64,000 nucleotides of DNA from Dimargaris cristalligena (GCA_027576995.1 JANBQC010000049.1:1-64000); one strand, 5' to 3'; shown: positions 32,267-45,342, numbered from the stretch's first letter. Translations and numbers: made by a program. Notes: generated by a model from the letters alone, not told the origin.

Positions 32267-33790
32267 ATGGATTCCCTATACTCTTCTCCCTGCGGTGGTG
32301 GTTCCCCCTCCCACTTCCTGGGCGCTTCTGATACCATGTCCCCGCTGACCAACCTCTCTTCGCAGCGCCCTCTGGTCCTGCCTTCCCCCATCGCCAACCT
32401 TACCAATAACATGTCCAGCAAGCTATTTCTTAACCGCAGCCCCCGGAAGACCCCCCGGCGGAGCCTGCTGGACTGCCTGACTGGTTCACAGTGCCTCGAG
32501 CCATTGGAGGACACCTTTATTAAGCGCCAGCGCATGACCCCGCCCAACTGCGACAGTCCGCTTTCGGTGACCGCCCGGTTTAGCCGCATCTACTCCCCTA
32601 CCGCCCGGGTGTCCTCGCTACCCTGCGTGCCCGCCCCCCCCACCACCGTCCTCCCCACCGATTCCACTTCGTCGTCCTTTGCCTCCAACCGGGCCATCAA
32701 TGCCCGCAAGCCGCCCGTCGGCCGCGTGCTGGCCCGGTGCCGCCCCACCCAGCGGCCCGCCGACCTGTCCCTGGCTTCGTATTCGCTTAAGCGGGCCATG
32801 ACCATGAGCTGCTTGCCCAGCCCTGTGGAACCCCCCTCCCCCGGACTGACTTTGTCCGTCCCTGCTGATCAGCCCCATCGTCCCTCTTCGACTCCCCCTT
32901 CCCCCATGGCCCTGGGCAGTCGCAGCACCAGCCCCGTCGCCGCCCCCGCCCGGATCGCCTCCCATCGGGCCCACGCTTTCTCGGAACCCCCCGAAGAAGT
33001 TCTCGACCTGGCCTCGCCCATGAGCCCCTGCCACCCCAATGCCCTTCTGAAGCGGACCCGCAGTTTCTCCCAGACCACCGGTGGGGCCGCCCTGGTGGAC
33101 GCTTTGGCCGCCGAGGACCTGGATTGCCAGTCCTCCCCTGCTACTGCTCCCCAGGCTGCGCCAGTCGCCACTTCCCCGACCAAGCCCTACGGGTGCCAGA
33201 TTCTGCCCTGTCTGAGCACGAGCCGCGATCCCCTAAAGCGGATCACCACCGACACCATGGTGCAGGTGATGCACGGTCAGTTCCGTGATCGTTACGACGA
33301 GCTGCTCATCGTTGACTGCCGGTTCCCCTACGAGTTCGAAGGCGGCCACATCCAAGGTGCCATCAACGTGACCTCGTCCGACGATCTGGACCTGCATTTC
33401 ATGAACCAGCCCGTGACTGACAAGCGTCGCCTGGTGATTTTCCACTGCGAATACTCGTTGCACCGCGCCCCCAACATGGCCATGGCCCTCCGTAATAAGG
33501 ACCGGCAGCTGAATGCCGTCAACTACCCCTACCTGCACTACCCCGAGGTGTACGTGCTCCAGGGGGGTTACCGCAACTTCTTCTACAGCAACCAGGCCCT
33601 CTGCTACCCCGAGAAGTACGTCGAAATGAACGATGCCGACCACCGGGAAGACTGCCGTAATCGCATGGCTTCCTTCAAACGAGGCTTCAAGCGCTCCAAG
33701 TCTTATACCGAAGGCTTCCCTAGCCTCAGTCAACTCGGAAATGGTGGGGACCGCTCGCAACCTATTCGCCGTTCGGACTCCTGGCATTGA
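32267..33790 (+). CDS. CDC25: CDC25-type dual-specificity phosphatase
   Basis: 507 residues from the ATG at 32267; the open frame upstream has no ATG. This phosphatase removes inhibitory phosphates from cyclin-dependent kinase to trigger mitosis. Residues ~330-460 form the rhodanese-like catalytic domain: VDCRFPYEFEGGHIQGAINV (about 349-368) and the active-site loop HCEYSLHRAP with C394 and R400 (CX5R). Most relatives have a Ser-Glu pair where this one has Leu-His inside the loop. The first ~330 residues are disordered and Ser/Pro-rich, with many SP/TP sites and basic-Ser motifs (KRTRSFS, KRAMTMS, SPRKTPRR) suited to kinase and 14-3-3 control. The C-terminus repeats this style (KRSKSYTEGF, RRSDSW). 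It is preceded by an exceptional leader. Confidence 0.95.
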   Translation: MDSLYSSPCGGGSPSHFLGASDTMSPLTNLSSQRPLVLPSPIANLTNNMSSKLFLNRSPRKTPRRSLLDCLTGSQCLEPLEDTFIKRQRMTPPNCDSPLSVTARFSRIYSPTARVSSLPCVPAPPTTVLPTDSTSSSFASNRAINARKPPVGRVLARCRPTQRPADLSLASYSLKRAMTMSCLPSPVEPPSPGLTLSVPADQPHRPSSTPPSPMALGSRSTSPVAAPARIASHRAHAFSEPPEEVLDLASPMSPCHPNALLKRTRSFSQTTGGAALVDALAAEDLDCQSSPATAPQAAPVATSPTKPYGCQILPCLSTSRDPLKRITTDTMVQVMHGQFRDRYDELLIVDCRFPYEFEGGHIQGAINVTSSDDLDLHFMNQPVTDKRRLVIFHCEYSLHRAPNMAMALRNKDRQLNAVNYPYLHYPEVYVLQGGYRNFFYSNQALCYPEKYVEMNDADHREDCRNRMASFKRGFKRSKSYTEGFPSLSQLGNGGDRSQPIRRSDSWH

Positions 33791-35481
33791 TGGTATACCG
33801 GTGTCATTATCATTTTATATTCCGACCAATACTACACACTTATATTCGCACTTGCTTGATTAATATTTTTTTTTCAGTATTTGTTTCTTGCGATTGACCC
33901 CCCGTACACCCCACCCTCTTTACCTACCCGGTAACCCTAGATATAACCTCATTTATAAATAATGTATTTTTATAACCCCCGAAACCCCTCAGTTCCCTTA
34001 TTTTTTTCTCGTATCAGTAAGGAGTATTTCCAGTACCTCTTTTCTTATGGAGACTTTTAATGGGAGTAAATCTGTGCTTTAATGGTAATTGCGAATTCTT
34101 TCAGTATTCTTACCATCTCTTTGCCTTCAGCTTCTCGACCAATTAAGGATCTTCAGAGATTCACGTACCAAACCGGTACTGGTTAGACAATGACTTTAGC
34201 ACCCTTAATCAGTGTATCTGGATATAGGTTGTTCACCAATAAATACCAGAACCCAACCTCGTGCGTGTTGACCAACTGAATTTGTGTTTATGATGGTTTT
34301 ATTTCCTTCCTCCCTGCGTATTGCCGTAATCACTAAGCCCAAATATATATCCGTGAAGATATAATGCCAGAATTGACGATGATCGGCTGTACCGTCTGGG
34401 GTTACGTCTGACTGGAGAGCATTTCCATCAACTTACTGGAATACCACTTTATTCCTAATTTCCACCTCTGTTGCTTCCAATTATACTGAAGCACATGTAC
34501 TCTACTCTATAACCTTGGAGAATCATCTTTTCCTTGAAGGTTTTTTTTTGTTCCCGGGCAATCTATATTGGCCACAGCCAACCGGCCATACTGTGATATA
34601 TATATATTACTTGGGCGAGGCCTAGCATTGCACTAGTAGTAGTAGGTCTAGTGGGCCTGAGTTGGATTTTACTGATAACTAACTATATATCCACTCATTG
34701 CCACCCTTCATTCTAGTACCTGATCTATCAACTTATTAGGCGATATTGTAAAAAAAAAGTATATCCTTTTATGTTTATACAGCTTTATTACAACTCCGCT
34801 TGCCGCAACTCCCCGGTAATCCCGCTGTCACTAAGATCTTAAAAACAAATAGTAATCAAACTACAGCAACAGCCTGCTCTTTTTTACCCCTATATACTGT
34901 GTCAAATTAGTCGATTAATTATTCTTGGCCGTCTCCAACAGGGGGGATCATCAGCTCCATCTCATTCACCAGATACTATACCCGATCTACACCACTAATG
35001 AGACCAGGGGTGCCACATAATCGATTAAACGAAGCAAAATAAAAACAATGCTACAAATATGAGTAGTTATAAGTGCTGCGGTAAATATACTATAAAATAT
35101 ATTAGGATTAAAGAGTAACAGATGAATACCAGTCAGGACTTGTCAAAGGCCACATTGGCTATAGTTCATGGCAGAGTGCTACAGATAATCCGTATTGAAT
35201 ATCTTACTCTTTTAAAAAGTGGAATAACATACCTAATGCGAACTAGGTGACGGTTGGTCATAGTATAATCGACATTGTTCCTGATAAACCCTAGAATTAT
35301 GTTTGGTTTACCGTTGTATTTGTAGTGCCATTCGGTTAGTCATGATTGATGCTCAGCGGTGTGTATCAAATCTTATATTTTATTAATCCAGCCAACCGAT
35401 GTTCAGCCTGCATTTATTGAACCAACGTTTATTATGACAGGTCTTATATCATCAATACTGTAATTTATACTGCGATTAATA
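33791..35481. other. CDC25 3' region and intergenic DNA
   Basis: T-rich sequence after the CDC25 stop, probably its 3' UTR and terminator, then AT-rich DNA with (TA)n near 34598-34606. No gene is supported. Confidence 0.45.
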
Positions 35482-35899
35482 CTATAATCCGGTCGAAAAA
35501 CATTTGGCCTTCTCGTAGCATTCGAGCTTGCATACGAAAGTTGCCAGAATCCTGCGAACAAACCACAGCTGCCGTCCACCCATTGAAGCCCACATCGAAT
35601 CCGTCATTCTTAATACTCACCAGTGTTTTTTGAGTACTTCGACAGTGGTTATCCTCTGATTCCTATGGTCTTTTCCATTATCTACCAACTGTTTTAGTAC
35701 CCCCAAATCCAGATTGTCAGCGTCTTCTAGGCACCGTGTACCTGCTGGTCGGAAACCCTCCACTTCAATGTCCAAATGTCCTGAGAAGAAAGTCGAGGCC
35801 GTATCCCGCACTCACAAACCTAGTGCTCAATGGTGGATCGACCCAGCTCCACGAATTCAGCCACCATTTTTATAATAGCCGCAAGTTCCCTCGACGCTG
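35482..35899 (-). CDS. 3' exons of an intron-containing unknown gene
   Basis: Three exons fit on the minus strand. The last, 35551-35482, begins after TTTGTTCGCAG and ends at TAG. The middle, 35780-35621 (160 nt), is bounded by a TTTCTTCTCAG acceptor and a GTGAGT donor. Together they read in one frame (middle exon GHLDIEVEGFRPAGTR... to VEVLKKHW; last exon ILATFVCKLECYEKA...), with a 69 bp intron. An upstream piece (35899-about 35840, ASRELAAIIKMVAEFVELG) is helical and plausible, but its donor is weak. Charge pattern and splice signals argue for a real gene whose 5' exons I could not assemble. No family is recognised. Confidence 0.4.
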
Positions 35900-38800
35900 C
35901 TATTGTGAGATAAATAAACGAAGATTAAAATCTATAGATTTTAAGATAACAATATCCGTCAGGTGAAACTTGAACCCTCTACAGATGATATATATACTAG
36001 ATATACTAGATATACTTTGCCCAATCCGAGGTCCTATTTTGAATGGCGCAAATATAAAATAATTATATACTTGGATTAAGACGATTCTTCCGCAATAATA
36101 TCAAATCTTAGCAGCGGAGGATTGGTAAACCAGGACATTGTATAGCCTTGGATGAGGGGTTAGTGGCCCATTCCCGTAAATACCCCTTTATGAAATTACC
36201 AGATACTCGAAGTAGAAGCATTTCTATAATTTTTATACATTTTTCAAATTAGGTTATCATGACAGCTACGCTATTTGTGACCTGGGGTCCCTATATTAAT
36301 ACATTTAAAGTTGACATTATCCATCCGCTACGCCTTACCACGTCAAAAATTAATGTGATAGGGTGTCGTATAAACAAATAACCGACTGAAGTGGCTGTAT
36401 CTTCGAAATATCTTACAATAGAAATAAGTAACTTGGTAATTTTGGGAGGCTATTAAAGGCTCGTAGAAGATGTACTGAAGTCAGTAGTCAGATATATGGA
36501 AATATAAAGTGAACGCATAAGCTGTCGGAGTTACCAAATGGAAAGAGGACAGTACCTTTGGATATACAATCTGGATTCGATGAGAATTCTCGGCAGCACC
36601 CACTCTTAGCTGCAACCCCCTTCATCACAGAGTTTTAAGATGAAACAGAGGCCTAAAGGTGTAGTTTAAACATTCGGTAATTCTCGGATCAGTAATAAAT
36701 TGTTAGGGTTTTGGTGTAATATCCGATGCATCAGGGCAATTGCTGCAATATGCTGGGTGTGGTAATAAGCTTTTGACAACTCATTCTTGGTTAGTAGGAA
36801 ATTTGGCCCAGTGAAATCTACCGATGCAAGGCCAATTCATTAAGCCCTTTTTTGTACTAACCGTGGCCCTGTGACCCACCTCCCTTGATTACAAAGGTGA
36901 GGTATCCTCCTCTAGAGTACTCTATTGGGTTCATAGTAACCGGGCACACACGGATGTAAAAGCAGGCTTAGGTGCGTTTGGGAAATGTGTTTATCCGGTG
37001 GCTTGATTTATTTATAGAGTGAGAATTTCGATGGACGAATAGTTTACTCTTCCATCATATGTGGATTGCTACTTAGTAATCTGGTTCAAACTAATTATTA
37101 TATGTGTAATGATGCTAAACCGTATGGTCAAATAAACCTACCTTACGTCCCCCTTCCCTCGGTGTTATTTCAGCTGACTTCTTTACATAGAAACGTCAGT
37201 GAAGTTTTTACGCCTTTAACATCCGCATTCAAAACCGACGGATGGGGTAGGGAGCGGAAAGGCAATGTTTCAGCTAGCATAAGGATTGTTTAAGCATTTC
37301 GTTTGATATTCTACTGAAGCCTCTAGAAATTTAAGCGGAAAGGTGTAGCACTCCTCAGAATCCGATGGCAGACGGTAAAAGAACCCCAAATCCACCCGCT
37401 CCTATGCATCTTTGTTGGAGTGCACACTCCCACATTGATGGTTACGACCGCCCATTCTCGGCCAAAAGGAGAAGTGCATTTATTACAGAGGGTGGCAAGC
37501 TTAAAACCAGATTTTGCGGTTATACCCAGAGTGTTCTTCCCTCTGCCATTCACCCAGTGAATATTTGGGAGTATCACATCCCCGCTAAATTACATTAACC
37601 TAGGGAATCCGACTTATGGCGGCCCGACCCACCTATTGGCATCGCTTTGGGTTTGAAGCGCTATATATTCACCAGCTTAACATCAAAACTGGTCCTAATC
37701 GGGGAAGATTTGTCGGTTCTAATGACCAATTGATTTAACAGGCATTATTGAACTACCGGTATGTTCGTAATTTTACCCCCATTTGGAGCTGTACAGGGGT
37801 GGCATGTCTCCATGTATGGCAAGATATCACCCTTGAAACCACCTGTTTCCGAAAAAGAGACAAGTTAGGCGGGGCGTGACTGCCTTTTGCGATAGGCAGG
37901 TGTAGTCATTCCGTGGGCTTCAGGGGAGGAGGGGGGTGGCCAATCATGCACACCGTAACTGATCACGCGATGGGAGAGTATACAATCGCCATATATTCCA
38001 GTTACCTGTCGGTTGGGAACCGGCAGCGGTGGGAAAGAAGAGGAGGTGTTACGGGCCATTCCCAAGGACTTTCCCTCAAACTTCGTCAAACACAGTTTCG
38101 CCGAATCCAAATAGTTAGTCCTTGGCAAGTACGAAATCAATCAATAAACAGTCACACTGTCCTGATACTTTAGCCACGCAGGTAACTATTCATGAATATA
38201 GAGTTTCGGCAAGGGGTATGCATTATTTCTTCCGACCTGTGCCACCCCGTAGTGCAACGTATACCTGGCCCTTGTGATGGCAGTACGTCGGTCAGCCGGG
38301 TATCTTTGGCCGATTCGTAATGAGGTTAATTGAACCATGGCCCGTTGGCTAGTGAGTCGTTAGGGCAAGACACGGAAAATCGTTTTAGACCAGTAATATT
38401 GCTATTCCACCTGTCTGCTGAACCGGCAACACCTACCCCCCTTGGTCGTCATCGAGGGACACCGAGCATGGTAAGAATGCCGACAATGACAAACCCAACC
38501 AGGGCTGCGTAATATTGGCAGCTTATTAAATCATCACTGTGGGTAGGGGTTACAAATAGGAAGAATGCCTTCCAATGTGAATTGACAGTGATTCCCGGGC
38601 CCTAATAAGGTCTAAGTACTGGGGGGGTGGTGCCCTCTCCCCCTCCCCAATACACACACACACGTGTTCAATTGGTTCGTGAGGTGCTCGCCATTCCATG
38701 TCGCAATCTACGGCCGGGTAAAAAAAAACCAGTCACAGTTGGGTGGATATGTGTCTCATGGGGATGGGTTGACTAAGCGACTGTGGAGGAGCGATTCATT

Positions 38801-39950
38801 AACCCCCCCCCAGCCATACGACTAGGTAAATCCGTATATCTAATTTTGGGGTCTATTTATAGATCCGATATTTTTGGGCAGTATGGGGTCAACCTCGACC
38901 ACCAATGGGCGAACCGATTTTTCAACCCAGTTTGGGGAATGAACGGAAATTGATGACTAACAGTCGTTGGGGGGGAAGGGGTGGTGGGTTGTACGAACAT
39001 TAGTAAAAGTGTGATTAGAAAGGAGCAAGGTATGATTAGACCAATAGAACCAGCCACATGAGATGTGGGCCAATGCTAGGGAGAGGGGGGCCGGCTTTGG
39101 AATTTAGCGTCACACAGGCTGAGGCCAAAACGGGAAACAGCCAATTTAACCGACGGCCGGCTCGAATGGTGCTACCAGGGTGGGAGTGAACTTTTCGGCT
39201 AGAGGAGGCAATCATCTACGAGGCGCGCACAGTGGAAGAGGGGCGGCCGGTTAATAAAACGCCGAGTGGATTGGGTCACGCCATGGCACTGGGAGGGAAG
39301 AGTTGAGTGCAGCATGGGCCATATCAAGGTGTATGGCGATATTACTACCAAAGCTAGCGAGAAAGGCAGGGTGAGAAGGAGGCGGAGGATTTCACTCGCT
39401 CTCAATTTATCAGGTCCGGTAGACAACGTATGGCCCTTCCGCGGATGTTGGGAGCACAGACCATACGGAGTAAAGGCGGGTGTCTGTAGTTCGCTTTGAG
39501 ACGCAGAATAGGGAATTCCAAAGGACACATGCCACTCAAGGGTTCGGATCCCACCAGCCGGGGGGGGGAGGGATGAAACACTAGGGCACTATTTGACTCC
39601 CGGGGCCGGGTCGGAAGTTGGGGTGGGAGAGAAAGGGAGGGATGCAGCAGGGCGTGGACGTCGCAAGTTCGGTATCCGATGATGCGATGCAAGGGCGGAA
39701 CGAGGGGAATGAGCCCAGAAGGGGTGAGTCACAGCCAGGTGCAGACGGGGTGCTTTCGCTCGAAGCCGAGTGATTGGCCAGTGGCCAACTTTATCGGAGT
39801 GTATGCGTGTGTATATTGGGACTGGGCTGTATCACTCTATAACGAACGGGGGAGGGTGGAAAGTGGAGAGGGGGAGGATTGCTCGGCGGTGCAGTGGAGA
39901 AGGAATGTAGTTAACCAATCACTCGACCCAGGCCGTCCATGGTCCAAGTG
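35900..39950. other. Gene-poor AT-rich DNA and GDH2 upstream region
   Basis: It probably contains unassembled 5' exons of the minus-strand gene at 35.5-35.9 kb (splice-like signals near 36225 and 36290), but none is secure. A ~35 bp remnant of the inverted-repeat family (AAAATCGTTTTAGACCAG, then TAATATTG) lies at 38376-38401. Otherwise nothing is recognised. Confidence 0.4.
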
Positions 39951-39958
39951 ATTTAAAA
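39951..39958 (+). promoter_or_regulatory. TATA-like element of GDH2
   Basis: TTTAAAAG stands at the point where the + strand becomes strongly C/T-rich. Initiation near 39985 would give a leader of about 450 bases before the ATG at 40439. Confidence 0.35.
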
Positions 39959-40438
39959 GGCCCGTCGGGCACGGCTCGAGAGCAATGATCGCAATACCAA
40001 TCTACTCAACCTGTCATTTCCATCCTTTGGTGCTCACCTGAGCATTCTCCGCTGCGTATTGTGTGTGTCAATCCCCGTCCATATTGTCTGCGTGGCTCGT
40101 ACCCCCTCCTCTTCGCCATTATTTTTGCCAGTCACTCTTTTCCCCTTCCCCGCGTCTCAGTATACGCGCATACATTGGCCCCCCCTCTCCTTTTCGCTCG
40201 TTCATTATTGTCCGAATTCTTCATCCATTCTATATATATAATGCCCCCTTGCTCCGCCTAACCCCGCTCTTTTTATCACTCCCGCCCTTCCCTTTTTACC
40301 CTATTACCCAGACCTTTCCTCCCCGTTCATTTTTATTTTGTAAGCATTAGTGCCCATTAGCATAAACCCCCCTCCGTTCACGGCTCTCGGCCCCTTCTCC
40401 CCTCTCACCCTTCCCATCCCCCCTCTATAGTATTCACC

Positions 40439-43400
40439 ATGTCCGCCGACCTTGCGCCTGCGACTGCTGACCACAGCTCCGACTACACCGCCAACATTTA
40501 TGAAGGCAAGCAGGAGCAGATGGTCCGCGTCTCCGGAGTTCTCGAGAAGATGGGCTTCATCCCGAAGGAGCTCATCAAGAGCGAGGTGTCCTGGTTCTAC
40601 AAGTAAGTCCGTCGTTCCTTGGGTACCACTGACGTGGCCTGAGTTTTTGATCAAAATTATCGCCCCTATATCCCCCGCCATATCACACAGGGCATGTGGG
40701 GGGTCTTCCATTGGGTGGCTGGGCTTAGTTGGTGTTGACCATAGGCGTTCTCAGCCCCCCTCCTTCTCCCCTCACTACCAATCCCCTACTACCAATGGTG
40801 GTGATGTAGCGGGAAACGTAGGAGAGTTACCATGGTCCTATGGTCTTACGCACCTCTATCCCAGGCAACTAATGATCCCTTATTTCAAACCAATCGCACG
40901 GTTGGATATCCACTTATTCCTCCTCTGATCCCCCTTTTCTATAGCAATCTCGGCATTGATGACATGTACTTCATGCTGGAGAACGACGAGACCATTGCCA
41001 ACCATATTCTGGCACTGTATGGCGCTCAAGTCTCATCCTTCACCAAAACCGATGCCGGTCTGGACATTAACCTGGAAAAGGAGAGCGACGATGGCGCCGT
41101 ATTCATCCACACGTCCAAGCCCGGTGTGTCCCAGCTGCACGGGCCCCAGCATGAGCGTCGCATTGACGAAAACTACTTGGATATCAGCACCCCCAACCTG
41201 GCCTATCGCCTGGAATCGTACCGCTCCCGCGGTAATGTATCCGAGAAGGTCAACGCCCAGCTTCGCTGCTACTTCATCACCCGCTGCGACTTTGTGAACT
41301 CTGCCCCGTCCCCCGCCGACCTCAAGGACATTAACCTGGTGTCCGACAAGACCTTCCTGGGCAAGGCCACCGCCAACACCCTCGAGGTGTACCAGCGCGT
41401 TATTAACCATGTTCTGGACCGGGCCGGCCCCGTGCTCGAAATGCATGAGATCCCCAACTCCCGCGAGCGCCGCCTGATCATCGGGTACCGCCAGGGTAGC
41501 ACTCAGAATTTCCTGAGCGCCATGTCCGATTTGTACCACTACTATGACCTGTTCTCGACCCGCAAATACGTCGAGCAGTTCTCCAACGGCGTGACCATCG
41601 TCTCGCTGTACCTGAGCCCCCTGGCCAACTCCACTTCGCCGCCCATTGAGCACTCCATTCACCAGGTGCTCAAGGAGGCCAGCCTGATCTACTGTATCCC
41701 CACCACTCCTCTCCAGAACCTGTTCCAGACCAACCAGCTGAGCGTCCAGGAAACCACCTACGGTTACGTCGGCTGGATCTTCTCCCAGCACTTCCTCAAC
41801 CGCCTGGGCAGCGAATACACTTCGCTCGCCACTGTCCTCAACACCCAAGACCCCCTTCACGTCGAGGTTCTGGACAAGATCAAGAAGCGCCTCCGTACCG
41901 ACACCTTCACCCGTGAGTACATTCTGGATATCATCCTGCGTTACCCCGAGCTGATTAAGCTGCTCTACGTCAATTTCGCCATGGTCCATTACGTGAACCC
42001 CACCGCCGACAACTCCCTGCGTCCTACCTTGTCCTACCAGCGTCTGCAGACCGGCAAGGTGCTCACCGACGACGAACTCCTGGACAAGATTAAGCGCACC
42101 ACCACCAACTCGCACGAGCTGATGGTCTTCCAGTCTCTGCTCACCTTCAACAAGCACGTCCTCAAGACCAACTTTTACCAGCCCACCAAGGTAGCTCTCA
42201 GTTTCCGCCTGAACCCCTCGTTCCTGCCCGATATCGAGTACCCCACTCCCATGTACGGCATGGTCCTCGTCGTAGGCAGTGAGTTCCGCGGCTTCCACCT
42301 GCGCTTCCGTGATGTGTCCCGCGGTGGTATCCGTGTCATTCGTTCCCGTAACAAGGAAGCCTACTCCATCAATCTTCGCTCCCTGTTCGACGAGAACTAC
42401 GCTCTGGCCGCCACCCAGCAGCGCAAGAACAAGGACATTCCCGAGGGCGGTTCCAAGGGTACCATCCTGTTAGACTTTAACCACCAGGACAAGGCCCGGG
42501 TGGTCTTTGAGAAATACGTCGATAGTGTGCTCGACCTGCTGCTCGACGGCCAGACCCCTGGCATCAAGGAGAAGATTGTCGATCTCCACGGTAAGCCTGA
42601 GATCCTCTTCTTCGGCCCCGACGAGGGTACCGCCGACTTCATGGACTGGGCCAGTCAGCACGCCCGGTCCCGTGGTGCGACCTTCTGGAAGGCCTTCACC
42701 ACCGGCAAGAGCCAGTCCCTGGGCGGCATCCCCCACGACACTTACGGTATGACTACCCGGTCCGTGCACCAGTACGTTTTGGGCATCCAGCGCAAGTTGG
42801 GTCTCAAGGAGGAACAGGTCACCAAGATCCAGACTGGTGGGCCCGATGGTGATTTGGGTTCCAACGAAATCAAGATCTCCAAAGACAAGACCATCGCGGT
42901 GGTTGACGGCAGTGGTGTGCTCTATGACCCCGAGGGTATCAACCGGGCTGAACTCACCCGTCTGGCCGAAGCCCGTCGGATGATTTCCGATTTTGACATG
43001 AGCACCCTTAGCCCCCAAGGTTTTCGCGTGTTGGTCGATGAGTACAAGGTCCGTCTCCCCAATGGCGTCCTGGTCCCCGATGGTTTCACCTTCCGGAATG
43101 AGTTCCATCTCAACCCTCTCAGCTCCGCCCAGTTCTTTGTGCCCTGCGGTGGCCGCCCCGAATCGGTGGACGTGAACAACGTGAGCAAGCTATTCGACGC
43201 CGATGGCAACCCGCGCTTTAAGTACGTGGTTGAAGGCGCCAACCTGTTTTTCACCCAGGAGGCCCGTCTCCGCTTGGAGAAGGCCGGCGTGGTGGTGTTC
43301 AAGGACGCCTCGGCCAACAAGGGAGGTGTCACCTCCAGCTCCATGGAGGTTTTGGCCGCATTGGCCTTTGACGACGAGCGCTTCGAAAGCATGATGACCG

Positions 43401-43831
43401 TTAAGGGCGGAGTGACCCCGCAGTTCTACTCGGAATACGTCAAGGCCGTGCACCATATTATCGAGCGCAACGCCGAGCTGGAGTTCGAATGCCTGTGGCG
43501 CGAGCACAAGCGGACGGGTAAGCCCCGCTCCCTGCTGTCCGATGACTTATCCGTGGCCGTGGTTAAGCTCAACGAAGAGCTCCAGAACACTACCCTGTGG
43601 GACGATGTTGCCTTGCGCCACGTGGTTCTGTCCGAGGCCCTGCCCAAGCTACTGATCGACACCTTGGGCCTCGAAGGCATTCTTTCCCGGGTACCTGAGG
43701 CCTACACCCGGGCCATCTTTGGCGCTTATCTGGCCTCCCGCTTTGTGTACAAATACGGTACCGAACCTTCGCAGTTCGCCTTTTTTGAGTTCATGACCCC
43801 TTACTTCCAGAAGCTGAGCGAGGTCCAGTAG
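40439..43831 (+). CDS. GDH2: NAD-dependent glutamate dehydrogenase, two exons
   Basis: Exon 1 40439-40602, intron 40603-40944 (342 bp, GTAAGT donor, TTCTATAG acceptor), exon 2 40945-43831, for 1,016 residues. The junction recreates SWFYNNLGIDDMYF, the expected family sequence. The enzyme oxidises glutamate to 2-oxoglutarate and ammonium with NAD, feeding the TCA cycle during growth on amino acids; in yeast it is mitochondrial or cytosolic by species. The N-terminal ~450 residues are the regulatory extension of this large class. The catalytic core starts near 460, with FRLNPSFLPDIEYP, the FRGFHLRFRDVSRGGIR segment and the catalytic lysine near K559 in EGGSKG. GGPDGDLGSNEIKIS marks the nucleotide-binding half. 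Length matches the ~115 kDa fungal type. No clear targeting peptide is seen. Confidence 0.96.
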
Positions 43832-44744
43832 ATTCTCGAATTTTATGTAGGGCACCATCTACCCGAAGAGTTCCGTCACCCTCCCCGTGCTACTATTTAT
43901 AATAGCCCATGGGGATTGGCGCACATCCCAAATTTTGAATTCCGTCATTACCTTTTATTGTAAACCCTTTTCTCTCTTTTAACCATTTTCTATATATATA
44001 TCGGCATCCTAGTTCATATTTTGCTTGGCCTAGTATTTATATTCTTGCTTCTATTGACCCAGTCAAATTCAAGTCAAACATCATCACATTAAAAAACCAT
44101 GCCACTTTATGCCCATCTATATGATCCACTAAGTCTTGTAAGATGAGGAACCGGCAACTTATCAACGAAGCACTGATAGATTCGCCGTTAAAAAATCCGG
44201 GTGTATCTAGGTCGATGGGGCTTCAGTCTGGTGGAGCGGAACGACGCGCGAGGCGGTAACTACGTTGTTATTGTTCTTTGGTGTTTTTGCATGCCTCCTT
44301 GACGGCTGCTTCAATGCTGTAGAGACATTTAGGTAGATTGCTGGTCTCTAACTAAATGGGTTATAGCTCAGCTATTAGCAATCAGGCATGCTGCCATTTT
44401 CCAGGTCTAATTCGCATTGATATACTCCTGATCTAGGTATGATGGCCACGAGTGGTAGTTCTCAGTCCAAATACAAAACCTCGTTGGGTAAGTTTTGGTC
44501 AAGATGACTCCCGGTGCTGTATTCGTAGAAAATCTACCTATGTTCTCTGGTTTGGTATTAGAGGGATTAACCACCATACCCCTGTTGAAAAATATGTCCC
44601 GATAGGTCGTTTATCCTATCCTGTTTCCACCAATTATGTTTGTTTATGTAGTTAACATACGACCACCCATTTTGACCACTTCCAATGCGCCCCACTGATT
44701 ATATAGTTCAATAAAACTAACCACCTAGAGACACCTACCGTCCT
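43832..44744. other. GDH2 3' region and intergenic DNA
   Basis: T-rich 3' sequence follows the GDH2 stop. No gene is supported. Confidence 0.45.
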
Positions 44745-45342
44745 CTAGCTGCTTTCTTCTCTTTCTTCCAGTTTTATTTCCTTTAAGTCCTTAGTATACC
44801 AGCATTTTGAAGGTGCGGGAGAATATGACTCGATAAAAAGTAAGTTGTGGTGCGAAATAGTCAACTGAAGCACCAACATGTAAGGTGGTTGATACGTATA
44901 TAGCTTTTTAGGCGGGGAGGGTACGTGGGTCAAAGGTAGAGGCCCGGGAGAACAGGGGTACGGAGGGCGTTAGGTTTTCCTACCACCGGAGATGTTAGGA
45001 ATCATTGGGGGATAAATGATACTCCGAAAGATAAGCTCAAGAAACTGGGGTTATAATCGGCTGCTTTGTTAATGGATCGGTAACTTCGTCGCTATTTATA
45101 CTACGGCGGGGATAGCAAAAAGTACTACTAGACCGCAATATCGGCCGCGATGGCCGGAGGTTTGTCATGGTTACTGGAGTAAGTTTCGTTATCGTATAGT
45201 GAGGCATTGTAATAGCAATGCAGTGGAGGTATCGTCTTGTATAAGCTAGGTCCGAGTGCAAGCAGATATGGGCTGATATTCGAATAGTGTATACTCGGGG
45301 TTTAATGTGGATTATAAAACACACCGTGCATAATAGTGACAT
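44745..45342 (-). other. Possible exons of a lineage-specific gene
   Basis: Two minus-strand open frames (45342-45037 and 44933-44745) lack clear starts but have protein-like stretches (SDEVTDPLTKQPIITP; SYSPAPSKCWYTKDLKEIKLEE). The segment 44888-44923, reading PSPPKKLYTYQ, matches 59191-59226 at 33 of 36 bases, where the frame reads PSPPKKPYMYQ. Both substitutions keep the motif, so these may be paired exons of paralogous genes. The gene structure is unresolved. Confidence 0.3.

Noticed and set aside
39536..39552. GGTTCGGATCC resembling a tRNA B box
   Set aside because: No matching A box or cloverleaf upstream; no tRNA gene was found in the window.
41033..42298. 421-codon minus-strand open frame opposite GDH2
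   Set aside because: Antisense shadow of a strongly conserved gene, with no independent signal.
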